A DNA stretch of 64,000 nt from assembly GCF_947623445.1 (NCBI RefSeq), contig NC_135241.1, positions 1,614,501 through 1,678,500 of the forward strand. Reading direction: 5' to 3'. Below are positions 34,927 to 48,200 of this stretch, one piece after another. Every line of letters starts with the position of its first letter. Position 1 is the stretch's first letter. Source of the DNA: Clavelina lepadiformis (taxonomy: Eukaryota; Chordata; Ascidiacea; Aplousobranchia; Clavelinidae). Under the pieces are notes generated by a model. That model saw only the letters and a list, made by a program, of their open reading frames with translations, was not told the origin of the DNA and made no database searches. The position numbers and the translations under genes are program-made.

Positions 34927-36284
34927 ATCAATTTTACCAGTTTTTAAATCAATTTCGGCTGAAAGTCTGCCGCTGATTTTACTCTAAACCTGCCCGAAGA
35001 CAAACACTACGCGGCCTTTGACAAAGTAGAACTTTTCGAAAATAACTCGATCAGTAATATACAGGCACATTTCAACAATTCATATTAATAATCATCTTCC
35101 ACCAAACAAAATATATTAAGAACTTCAGAAAAAGTTTTTAGACAAAGGGTTCAACTATGCAAAGAATGGAACTGTAAGTACACAGTAGCTATACAAAATT
35201 GAACTATATCAGTACCGCATAGCACGACACACTGCAGGACATTGGTTCAGTGCAACTACATCCAAATAATTTTGATGAAAAGTAAAAATATCTGTGCAAG
35301 GAAACTGATTCGCAACCTACAACGTGTACATAGGTTCGACAGACATCCATGGCTTATAATGTTTGTATAGACTTGAAATGAACAAATTGCAATTATTACA
35401 CTAATAACCCGGGTATAGGGCTCTTTGCTATGCGCCATCTACGAAATAAACTACGCGCAACAAAAGAAGTTGTATGGTGAATGAGCTCGTTGAAGCTGAC
35501 ACCTCAGTACATCTCCTGCTCCTCGCAATTCTCTGTCCAATGACCGAACTCTGCAATTATAACGTCATAATTGAGAATGGTAGTCGTAACAAGGGCTTAA
35601 CACTTAGCTACTTTATTAAGATAGAAGCTGTTGATTTTAGTTCGAAATGAAGTTCTACAAATCCAAATAAGTTTAGATTTTTGGGTTAAAGCGATTTTGA
35701 AAAAAGTTTACGAAGTTTCGAGTGAAACAGCTTTAAAAGTAATGACTTTAAAATTTCAAAGTCAACGACATTTAGTTAAAGTAAGTTGGTCCCGTTAAAA
35801 TCGTTATGAATTAAATGTTATTCCGTTAATCACCAAACATAAGCCCAAGTGGTGAAAAACAGAACTTTATTTTTCTTTCGATGTTTCATTAACCCATTCG
35901 GGTAAACTTCATCAGGGAAATGATTGGCATTGAAATATTGCCTTGATGAAGTTAACTTCATCAGGGTTAATGAAACGTCGACAAAAATCTAAAGTTCTGT
36001 TTTTCACCAGTTGTGCTTTACATTGGATGATTATTATGCCTGGTGGCAACCATAGTGCGTTAATCTGTTAATTTTATTCAACAAACAAACACACACTCAG
36101 ATTTCAGGACTTCACTTAAACGCAACATCCTTACAACACTTCACGCAGAGAGGTTATTGCAAAAATTAGTGTCTAAAGTTAAAATTTTAATATATCTATT
36201 GTAAAATTGTTCCTTAATACAAAAGGTTGTGTGTTGAAACGCAAGCCAAGTATTCCACACACATAGACAAAACATCAAACAGGT
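34927..36284. other. Intergenic stretch between convergent genes
   Basis: The 3' flanks of the cyclophilin (+) and CLIP1 (-) genes meet here. Apart from the hairpin element at 35.85-36.02 kb I see no structure. TTTATT near 36.07 kb could be the CLIP1 poly(A) signal on the minus strand. Confidence 0.6.
35846..36018. repeat. Hairpin (foldback) element, about 170 bp
   Basis: Left arm GTGGTGAAAAACAGAACTTT through GTTTCATTAACCC pairs with the right-arm GGGTTAATGAAAC through AAAGTTCTGTTTTTCACCA. The arms are about 60-70 bp with a short loop that itself contains TGATGAAGTTAACTTCATCA. It is probably a small foldback MITE. No target duplication is obvious. Confidence 0.75.
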
Positions 36285-39200
36285 TTAAACATTACTTATA
36301 GCATCGTTGCTGGCAACTTGCATGCATGTGTAGGATGTGTGGCCAAATACTGCAAGAAAGGAGAAGTTTATTTTGAAAACAAGCTCATATATTTATGTCA
36401 CCGCACTTTACATCCCACTCTTGTTAACCTTAAACCTTTTGTTGACCTTTGTACCGAATTTAGCCCTAAACTACGCTAACCGAAAGGCAGACTATGTGTA
36501 CATACATTTAAACAGCATTGAAGCCACATAGGCTACGTAAAGTTATCAAGTCGTCGTATTTCATACCGACGAAATAAGCAAATACAAAAGTAAAATTAGC
36601 CTGACAACTAACCTTCGCAATCGTCGCAATATGCTCTCTCCTGCCCTCTAGTGTAGTGGTGGTCCGCTCCGTGGTCCATCTCGGTGCTTCCCATTGACTG
36701 CGTCGGACAATCCTCGGTGTCGTGTTGATCGAATACGTCACAGATGTCGCAGAATAAGCGAGGGGCGGGACGCTTGTGTTCACTGGGAGTTGATGGCATT
36801 GAATAAATATTCCATACATAATGCCTCGATTTATTAATTATTTTCATTTCCATTACAGTATTATCAGTCTAAACGTTTCAGGCTTAAAACTACAGGCAAC
36901 ACAAATATATCACTGCGCTATTTACGAAGAGTACTTGCACAAAATGCACATCCTATATTGACAAAACTTGACTAAATGTATGATGCACGCTGCATAATTT
37001 TGCGTTAAGTTTCCAAGACAAAACAGACCCTTCATCATAAGTATCGTCCAACTCGTCATCTCCGTTCAACGCCATGTTCTCAAGCTCGGTTATTCTTTTG
37101 TGCAGGGTCTCCATCTTCAGCTGTTGATCGAATATCACCTTGTTGAGGAAATCGACCTGGCTGCCGTCAGCGGGTTCACTTGCAGCGGTGTTGACATTTG
37201 CTTCGATATAATGATATCGTGATTAAAAGACGGTTCTTAAAGTGTATGAGATGAATTCTTTTTCCATGAAAATTGGCATTTCGTCTAAGCGCAACTATTA
37301 TAAGATATTAATAACCGGTGAAACAATGCATCTTACCTTGAGTTGGTTTGCTCATAGCAAGTTCATTTTCAGTTCGTTGAAGTCTCTCACTCAGCTTGAG
37401 TTTCTCCGCCTCAAGTTGGGTGACACTCGATTTAAGACTCGCCAGCATGACCTGCTCACCTTTCAAATAAGTGATCTGGCCAAGAGCAAACGGTAAATGT
37501 GTTCAGCCAAGAAATTGTGATCTAACTAACACTTTATGACGTCACAAACCTCATTTCTACAAGCTTCCATTTCTTTGTTCTTTTCTTCCACCAAAGAGGT
37601 CGTAATGTCCAAAGATTTTTGAAGAGAGTTTCGTTCGGCTGCAAATTCCTTCTTCAGAGCATTTTCTCTGCGTGTTTAAGATATTTTGAGACAATGCAGC
37701 TTGCAAAAATATCTCATCATTAAACAACCTTTGAAGGAATGAAAAACTAAAAAGCTTTCTTTGCAACTTGGCATGTTAAACAAAATAAAAGCACCAAGTT
37801 GCAATAAGCATGCCATCTGCAGTACAATGGGCCATTCCACACTTGTAACTTTTCATTTGTAAGTTCAAGTTCGAGTTCTCTATAAGCCTTGACGCTTTAA
37901 CCTTCAGCAAACAACCCAATAAACAAAAATTCAATATAGTAATCTCAAATCCAACACATGCTGATTGCTGAAACTGCCAACATGCAACTTCCGTGACCAC
38001 ATGCAAGCCGTAAGAATCTCTGGGATAACATGCAAATGTATATTCAACATAATTACAAAAGGAACAGTTATAATGCCTAACAAAAACTTCGTATCTTTCA
38101 TGCAACTGAGCACAGGGATGCACCTTCAAAACATATCATGCAAGTACCTTGCTTCCAAACTGGGTGTGCTGAAACAGAAGAATTTATTCACTGTATAGTA
38201 CATGGCATATTAAATTTGTTTAAAAATGAAATGGCTTTTTGGATGTAAACGCAAAATAGTTGTAGTATGACAAGAGAAATCGTGCAATGGAACGCATGTG
38301 GGGCATGAACACTAACTATTAAACCTACACATATCTGTCAGTTTGTCTCACTCTATCATATAAAAATTTATGATAGAGAGAGAAATAGAACAACATACTA
38401 CAGGACTCATTGATATATAAAAACTAAATAACAGTAATCTGCATCAGCATTTAATGTGAAGTCAAGAAACACTGCACAGATCACAGAATACTGCATTTAA
38501 GTTAAACAAAAGTACTGTACAAAACATTATAATTAGTTGTGACTGGAATTAATTAATGTCTTAAACAGATATAAATTTTATTTACCTAACTACCAACTAC
38601 GCCTAATAATAATTGGTCACTTTATCAAGAGGTGGCAATTAACTCAACTAATACTACTTCTTGTCGACAGGAAAATCATCAAATCAAAATTAAAGTTAAC
38701 CAATGCTAGTTGTGTTTTGCATTGCTAAGATAAAGCCGTAGGGTACTAAATTAAACATCATGTGTAATTGAGTATTGCTGGTGAAATATTGCAACAAAAA
38801 ACCTTAAAACCCACCTTTTTTCCATCTTTGACAACTTTGCCCACAGTGCTTCTTTTTCAGACGAGAGCTACAAAAATGTTTTCGTATAAAATAAAAGAAG
38901 CCATTTAGACAGTTAGTCTATCTTATTAAAATTTAACAAACGTTTTTCTTTTCTTCTTCCAAAATCGAGATGTGTTCTGAATGTGACCTTTCATCACCAT
39001 TGAGACGTTTCATGTCTTCTTGCAGACTCAGAAATTTCTACCAATATAATTTTACAATGTTATTGGGATAAGACTTCAAGGAGTCTGTTTATCAACAATT
39101 AGTGAAATAAGTACATTATTCAGCAGTTGCTCATTGAAATCTGATGTTATACTTATCAATTACAATTAACATTTCTTGCAATTTAACGTGTATTAAGATA

Positions 39201-42200
39201 AGAATTAAAATTATATTGGACAGTTTTCAGAAATAAAATTGACACACACTATTAAAACGATTATGGGAAGATTAATTAACTACGTGCAAATCGATTAGTT
39301 AAAAATGAGTAAGTTACTATATACTTATAAATCGTGTTAAGAAAAATAACAAACAAAAGTTTAACCAATTAATCATAAGTGCCAGTATTAAAAATCTCCT
39401 AATCGTTTCATTATAATTAGCAAACTAACTCAAACTCAATATACAAAATAATAACAGCATTAAGCATAAAAACCTTTCAAAGAATCATAAGCAAGACAAG
39501 TGATCTCTACGTATGTTTAAATGCACATGCCAATTTGAAACAAAATGACACGTAGGCAACAGGAACAAGAACAACTTCAACAAAACACTTAATGGTACAA
39601 ATCCAAATGTACAATACAATGAGTTAACTGTAAGTTATCTGTCACAACACATATGGTACCATATATGTAATAAGATATAGGTAATCAATAATTAATCATA
39701 AATATTAACTTATTTTATTAAAATGTATCCTGTAGATTACATAGATTGCATTGATTACATTGAAATCTTCAATAAACGATAGTTTTAATTATATCACATA
39801 TATTTTATGTTTATATTATATCTCCATGGCACCTGGTTAGCAAGAGAAAGCTCTTTTGAAGTCTTCTCCAATTCTGTTGAAACTTTGTTTTTATCGGCAG
39901 ACAGGGCCACATGCTCCTAAAAACATAGAATAACAACTACCGGTACTACAATAGAAAATATAAATTAAGGAAAATGGTGCCACATGGGAAGGTTGTTGCT
40001 CATTGTGATGTTCTACGAAGAAAATAAAAAATAAAACGCAGAGACTTTAATTGACCAAAGTAACCTCGTCTCTAATTTTCAACTGAGCAGTGAGTTCTTT
40101 TAGGTCATCTTCAAATTTCTTTTTTTCCGACAAAACCTCATCTCTCTCTTTTAACAAACTCTCGATCTTAACTTGGCTGTCGGAGTCAGTCTGCAAAAAA
40201 TAGATAATAGAAATCAATGTGTCGACATCTATATCACTACTGGAATAACGAGTTCCGTGACAATTCAACCTTTGACATTTTAGCCAAATATTCATTAAGC
40301 CTGGATTATGGGGTTGAATTAAACAGAGTCGAATAAATTAAACAATCACCAAATAAAGCAATAACCTTGACATTGGTAGAGCGTAGTAGTTCCATCTCAA
40401 CTTTGAGTGTTTTATTTTCTTCATTTAAGTCTGTGCTCAAGGTTGACTTTTCCATTTGAACCTAAAAGTTATTAACACTCATAAGCTAGTCCAGCACAGT
40501 ATAATGTACTGTACATAATTACACATACTATCACGTTATTCATGTATGAATGTATGTATGTTATTCATTCATTTATGTAGAATATATTAATACAAGTATA
40601 TTTGTATAAAATAATGTCGCATACAAACCCAAATGATTTATTGTGAATCGATACCAGCCACTAACCTGTTTTAATTCATTGTTTATTTTTTCAAGTTCCA
40701 TCGATAGCTTTTCCTTTTCTTCTTCGCTTACTTTTATAATTTCATTTATTCTGTGAAGGGGTCAGCAAAAGATATTTCAGATACAAACACACACGAGGAT
40801 TTTATTTGCCACACAACAATTGTCACTACAACTTTATCTTTATCTGAGTTCATTTTAACAAAACTACTTTACTTTATCTCCTTTTCTTTTATGGCTACTT
40901 CTAGCTCTTCATTCTTCGAAGAGAAATTTGCTCTCTCAGTTTTCAATTCTTGCAATTCTGCTTCTTTCAAACTGAGACCTTCCTGAAGCTTGATAAGTTC
41001 GGTTCGAAGAAAATTTTTCTCATCGTCAAGTTTGATGCGATGTTGTTCTGCTTCTGTGAGCTGATCCTGAGCATCCACATGACCTTGCTTTTCCACTTCA
41101 AGGTCAGACTGGAGGGATGTTATCTGGGAAGAAAGTTGGACTTTTTCCGCTTGAGCTTGCTCCAGCTGTTGCTGCAAGGAGTTGACTTGGCCACTAAAAT
41201 ATCAAACAAAATGTTTAGTTTCAACCAGTGACCGCAGATAATTTGCCACATGCAGATTGATCTATCAAAGATGTTCTTTGTTTTCAAGTTCATATGGGTT
41301 GATACGAATTGCTTAAATTTGTATAGTGTTTAGACCAGTGATTCCCAAACTGTGTGCCGTGGCACACTAATGTGCCGCCACAAATTCTCAGGTGTGCCGC
41401 GAATCTTTATGGAATTTTGGAAAGGACTGTATAAATATTTAAAATAAGGCATGCAGACAAGCATATGCAACTTAAAAGCTTTCTAACTGCTTCAATAGCT
41501 GATAAATAAGCACATGTGATGATGAAACCAATTATGGCATTGCCGATAGAGTAGGGTAATTTTTTAAAGCAACTTTTCTTCTCTTGTAAGTGTGCCGCGA
41601 GCGTTTTATAATTTTTCTAGTGTGCCCCAAGCTGAAAAAGTTTGGGAACCACTGGTTTAGACTGACAAGTAATACACTTAAATATGAAGTAACCCACAAA
41701 GAATGGGTGAAAGCTGTAGAACCTGAGTGCCTGGGTCTGAACATCGGCAGATCCTTTGGAGGTCTCCAAGTCTTTCAACAATCGTTGATGATTTTCTTCT
41801 AACGCTGATTTGGCAGTTTCAATATTGCACAAGGTTTGCTTTGCAGTGTCAAGTTCACTGATCACTTGGTCTCGAGCTTTGGTAATTTCTTCTATGTTAG
41901 ATTGCAAACGTGTTTCTTTATTTTTGCTATCGTTAAGTGCATTTTCCATGGATTCAATAGTTTTCTTGAAATGTGAAATTTCAGTTTTTAATGTTGATAA
42001 TTCTTCTTCAAGCGAGATGTTCATCGATTTTGTAGCATCAAGGTCGGATGAATGAGTGCGACATAATTCAGTCGATTCGGTTAACTTTTGGGAAAGGGCT
42101 TCTTTCTCACTAGAGGCAGTAAGTAGTTCAGAGGTAAGTGCGTCATGGGCAGTTTTTAGGGCAGTGAATTCGGTCGATAAATCTTGCAATTTTGAGTCGG

Positions 42201-45200
42201 CAGTTGCTAATTCAGTCTGAAAATTTTCATTGTCAACTGATAGAGTGGAAAACCTGATGTGAAGTTCACCATACTCGGACGTTTTACTCTGTAACAAATT
42301 ATCCACAAATTCCTTATCACTTCTGAGTTTGCTTAAATCAGCTCGAAGTTGCTCAGATGACGCTGTCACCGTACTCAGTTCGGATTTAACGGCATCTATC
42401 TCTGCGGTTAATTTGTCACAATTTGATTTCAGTTCAACTTTTTCTTCGGATATCCGAGCCATCTCTTTCTGCAGATCCTCTCCGTTCATTTGCATTTTTG
42501 CTACGAGTTCTGTGTTTTCGGACTTGACATGATTCAAATTTTGATTTAAAGTTTCATTTTCTTTCATGTAGGATTCCAACTTCACTTGTGTCTCCTGCAA
42601 CATGGTTTTCAACCCATCCAGGTTGGTTTGAAGATTTTCTTTCTCATTGACAAGGGCTTTGAATTCTTCATTTCTGTCGCTTAAATCTTTGTCCAGTTTT
42701 TCTGCAGTTCGAGACTTTTCTTCACAGATCTCTTTCAGGTGAAGAATTTCTTCGTTTTGTTTTTGCTGCCGCTCAGTACGGCCTGTAATTTCATTCTGCA
42801 AATTGCTGATATCTTGCAAGTGTTTTGAGACATTTTCACCCAGTTCCGTGCAACGTTGTTCAGAATCCTTCAGTTTGCTCATGAGGGAATCCATGTCGTC
42901 TATCTGTAATTTCAACGTGTTTTCATCCGCTTCAGATTTCTGTGAAAAGTGGAAAATGCACATAAAATTATGGTTTTGTTATACAATTTATTGCACTTAC
43001 AGAACAGGAAAAAATCGCGAAAGCACATAAAGCATTGATCTTTATTTTGTGTCAGGCATCTAACCTGTTTTAAAGTGTCAAAAGCCTCCACATTCTTTTT
43101 TATTTCGTTCTGCAACTCGTTTTCACGGTCTTCCATTTCTTTAACTTTATTTCTATGCAAAGTTTCAGTACTTAACTTCTCCTGATGGGCGTTATCAAGG
43201 GTGGTTTCCAAATCACGGCATTTTGCCAGCAGTTTGTCTCTCTCACTGCAGAGCATGGTTAAGCACGGTAATTTGCCAAGTAGATTAGAAGCGCCATGTC
43301 AGCTTGTGCATTTATTTACTTGGTTACAAAAGGTAACCGGGAAACTTTATCTAAGTTATTAAAAGTATACATATAAATAGAAATGTTAAAAATATAACTG
43401 TAGCTTGCACGTAAATTACACATGTTACACCACCCAGTTTGTACATTCATTCAGCTAAGTTACAAAACCTTACTTGAAAATTTCATCGAAAATAGTTTGT
43501 AATTTCTGGTAAGCATCAACTTGTAACTCAATATCGGAGCTAAGTTGGCCGTTGGCTTTTTCAAGAGTTTGGATTTTGTCCAAATATTGAAATGATTTCT
43601 ACCAAAGTGCAAACACCATTAAGTACAAATTAGCACCAGAAGTAATACAAAGTCGTTTTAAAGAGTGCGAAAAGTCAACTTATGACAGATCAAAAAGAGC
43701 AAAAAGTTTCCATTAAACGTTAATTTTGAAATCATTTAGCGATGACGACTGATTCACCTGCTCAACACTTCCTTGCTGCTCAGTGATGCTCTTCAATTTC
43801 TCCTCCAGTGTCCGCTTCTCCGTCTCGATGTTGCGAAGAGCGTTTACACTCTCCACAGCTCTCTGATTTCTCGCTTCACTCTCCGCTACAGACGCTTCAA
43901 GTTTCTCTCTCATTGAGGACATGTCAGCATTCAAGTGAGCAACCTGTAGCAGAGATTGATAAGAAATTAATATCAAGTTAAATTCGCTTTGTACGAGACT
44001 ATTATATTTGTATTTGTCTTGGAAAAGACCCTTTGAACCTGATGCATCACTAAATGATGATCTCAGTGCACTGTGTGGTCACCTTTTCATTTAGTCTCTC
44101 CTGTTCATTAGATTTTAGGTCAAGCTGCTGCTGCAAATTGTGAGCTTGTTCGCTCTTTTCATGAAGATTCTCCTTTATCTTCACCAACTCTGCATCCTTT
44201 GTTGAGTTTTCTTCCACAAGAGAAGCGACTTTATCACTGGAGGAAATCAGACTTTCATTCAGTTTTGTTGATTCTATCGTAAGTAAATCTTTTTCCTTCT
44301 CCAATGCTTGAATGATCTGAAGGTTAATATAAAGTTTCCAAGTAAAGATTTTGCGATAACGCTCTGGTACAACCTGTGGTGTACATTGTCAATCAACTGA
44401 GGCTTTAAATGAGAATAAATCGTGTACGCCATATTTTACAACAACACAAACAATCAACAGATTGTCGTTAGCAGTGCGCTGAACAAAAAGGATCAGTACC
44501 TTGGCTTTCTCCTCAACGTCGTCATTTGATTCAACAAGTTTGCAATTGAGGCCAGCACAGTTCGCTTCAACTAGTGCAAGAGATGCTTCGAGTGAGTTAC
44601 GAGCAACCTCGCTATCATCAAGCGTTGTCTGCAGGCTGTTCACTTTCTGTGTAATGGGAATTATCTTCATTTACAAGTTAATGGGAACAATGTAAATATA
44701 AATGCTTTAAATACACACCAGGATACTGAAAGTTATTGGTGCACCAACGATTTTGTTAAAACCGCATTGTTATTTTTTTCCAAAGTTCGGTAAAAACAGT
44801 AGTAATTTTACCCATTCCAAGAGCAACATAATGTTTTGAATTCACAGTGTTATGCAGTTATATGTTAAGTATTAATACACCTCCGAGAAATTCAAGAAAG
44901 AAAGTGTAGGTTCCCATACCAAGCAAACACAGAAACACCCTCAAGCTTCCGTTACCGAGTCTTAAATGAGGTTAGTTACAGTGGTGTGCGGTTAAACTAG
45001 AGCATTGCAGGTTTGTGCGGATGGTTAGAAGAAAAAAACTGTGACCCAGACACCAGTTATCTTGCCTTTGATGCTTCTGACAGTGACGATTTTGTTTGTT
45101 CCAGTTCATCTGTGACCTTCATCCTCTGCGCATCATCAGATTTTGAATTTTCCTCACTCTCAGTCAGGAGAGACTTTAACCGGTCTCTCTCCACTTTCAT

Positions 45201-48200
45201 TCGATGAAGATGATCTTCCTTTTCATGCAAACTTCCTGAGAGTTCCTGTAGTTGTCCGTTTATGACATCACAATTGGCTGTTGCTTCTTCAAAATTTTTC
45301 ACTGTTGATCTGTGTTCCTCCTCAACCTTAAGAAGATCTTGTTTCAGGTTTGAAATTTCAATGTGAGCTTCTGCAAGCTTCTTGGAAGATTCTTCCTCCC
45401 TTGAAGCGTTTTCTGCTTTTAAAGAGTCCACTTCCACATAAAACTGCTTTATTTGCTCAAGACTTGCCTGTAGTTTGTTTTCGGATTCACTTGACAATTC
45501 TGAGTATCTTGCCAAGTCATCCTGCAGACCAGATTTTGTCTTCTCCAAGGAGCCAAGAGATGTTTTAAGCTTAATAATCTCTGCAGTTTGTTCATCCTTG
45601 TTCTTTTTTAAAGCAGAAATGTCAGTTTCAAGCCCAGCAATATTCGTGTCCTTCTCTGTGATCAGAGCTTGAATTTCTTCAAGGTTTCGTGTCAAACTTG
45701 AATTGTTGTTCCTAAGTTCATCACACGATGTCAGTGCTGAGTCCAAGTTGTGTTTCAATGTTTGTATTTGATTCGTCAGTGATTCACTTTCCTTTTGAAG
45801 ATGTTCATATTTCTGTTCAAATTCATTTAAAGAGTTTGTAACATTCTGCAAATCATTGTTCTTCATTGTGATGTCATGTTCAAGATTCTGATTTTTATCC
45901 TTGGTGTTGTCCAGAGCAGTTTGGAGACCATCGGAAGCTTTAAACGCAGCGGTTTTATCCTCTTCAGCAATACTTAAACTTCTCCGCAGCTCAGCAATGT
46001 GTTGATCCTTGTCATTAGTTTCCTGCTTATGACGAACCAGTGCATCAGCAAGGTTGTGATCCAGGATGAGTTTAGCATCTTCTAGCTCTTTAATCTCATC
46101 CTCCTTCAACTAACATCCAAAATATGCTCTTGAGTCCTCCCCGCATGGATGCGCAGTGCATTTATTTATTAGTAGCGAAAGGGACAACTTTTGGTGAGAA
46201 AATTTGCAATTGTAATTGTCAATACCCATATAGTGATGTTATTTACATGAGGCCAATGTCGATGAAGCAAATAATTTACTTTTCGGCAAAACAAACACAT
46301 CTATGCAATACATACCTCACTGAACTGGGATAGTTTTGTTTCAGACTCCTCCAACTGTGAGTGCAACTTCAATTTTTCTTCTTTGATACTTGAACATATT
46401 CCTTCCAGCTCTGCTAAGCCCTGTTGCCATGGTAATAACACACACAAACATACAAGTGACGAGACAAACATGGAGTTAATGCAACGAATAAACACATGCC
46501 ACACAAGCTATGATAAATTAGGTGTTTTAAGTGACTACAACTACGTGCTAATTGAAGGGTCAAAAAAACGATTGAACTACCAGGTTAGGAACACTTTCAA
46601 TTGAGCAGTGCTTTGTGCAAGACTTACCCTCTGCGCAAAGTCTTTCTCCTGCTGCAATTCTTTGAGTTTCCTATTAGTTTCAGTCAACTCCTCTTGCGCA
46701 GTGTTTCTGTTTATACAATATCATTTTCAGTCTGTACTCATCGATAATGACTATGCAGTTTAATGATTGTACAATTGTTCCAACAGATGTTGCGTTTCCT
46801 GTCCACTCTGCTGACTCATATTCTCAAGCATTTGTTTCGTGTTGTTGTGGCTTTTGTGCAAGTCGGCCAATTGCTCACTCAACCTGACAATCTGGAGAAG
46901 AGCAAAATAAAAAAAGTGCAGATTACGTCAGAAGGCACATACGCAAGCATATGGGTAAAGACTACTTAAAGAACTTTGTGTGTGTTGAGAAATTTAGGTG
47001 ATAACTTCTGCTTAAGGTTTTCGTTAAAACAAAGACACGGGCCAAAACCTGTTTAAAATGCTCACCTGCTCTTCACTGCCGGACTGAAGTTTTACGGCTT
47101 CATCTTTCTCCTTTTCGAGGGAATCGAACCTTAATTTCCATTCATTTTCAGCTTCAGTGCTTTTCGACTTAATCTGCGAAAAAATATTGTATGACTCATT
47201 TTCATATTATGTCATGGTACAAGTTCAAAATGCTATAAAATCTCTGCATGAGCAATAAGACATTTGCATTATATGAACAGAGCTCATTCTTTGAGGCTTT
47301 GTTCAGTAACATTATTACCTCAGTAACTTCATTTTCAAAAACGGACGCTTTTGTTTCAAGTTCGCCGCACATTGCTTCAAATGTCCTCTTTTCATTTTCC
47401 AAATTAGTTAATTGTTCTTTATCTTGCTGAAGAGATGCAAGGAGCTCATTTTCTCGGTTATCTCTTTCGGACAACAACATTTTGTATTTCTCTTCAAAGT
47501 CCAAGTTCTTCTGCAGGAGTTCATCGATTTTACTCTCTGAAGATTTACTATCCGAAACATGTTTGTCATTTTCATTCTAAAAATGTTGAAACCAACAAAA
47601 ATTACGGTTTAGAAATAAAATTTTAACAAAAATAAAAAACAAAACAGCAAAAACTGTTGTACGGTATGTTGAAAATTGATTTACAATAATAAACTCATAA
47701 ATAGCTAATAAACGAATAAAACACTTGTCATGCTCTTAATACATAATTTTTTCGGCACATCCCACCTTTAAGGACTTTATTGCAGATGCTGATTCTTGCA
47801 GAAGGGACTGAAGCTCCAAAATTTTACTGATAGTGTCAAAAACAAAAAATATATTAACATAACATAGGCCTCCATAGAGCACTTATTCTTTGCAATGTGT
47901 TACCCATCTAGCAATGTTACTAGTAAGCCTAAAGCAGCTGGTACCTTTCTTTGGCGTGAAGTGTTTCACTCAAGCTTTTCACTTGAGCATTGCTGTCACC
48001 GGAACTTTGTAGAATCTCATCCAATTGTTGTTGTAACTGTGCGTTAGAGGAATTCAGTCCATCACACTACAAATGGGAAGAAAAACATTAAACTCAAAGA
48101 CTAACACATATATGGTCTTAGTAGGTACATTTTAATCAACCATGCTATGGGTAAACAAGCAATTAAACAGAGACTTGCCTTTTGCCTTGCATCTTCAAGG

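Noticed and set aside
42329-42532. Plus-strand open frames across the CLIP1 coiled-coil exons
   Set aside because: Antisense shadows of heptad-repeat coding sequence, rich in Ser, Phe and Leu. They have no independent support.
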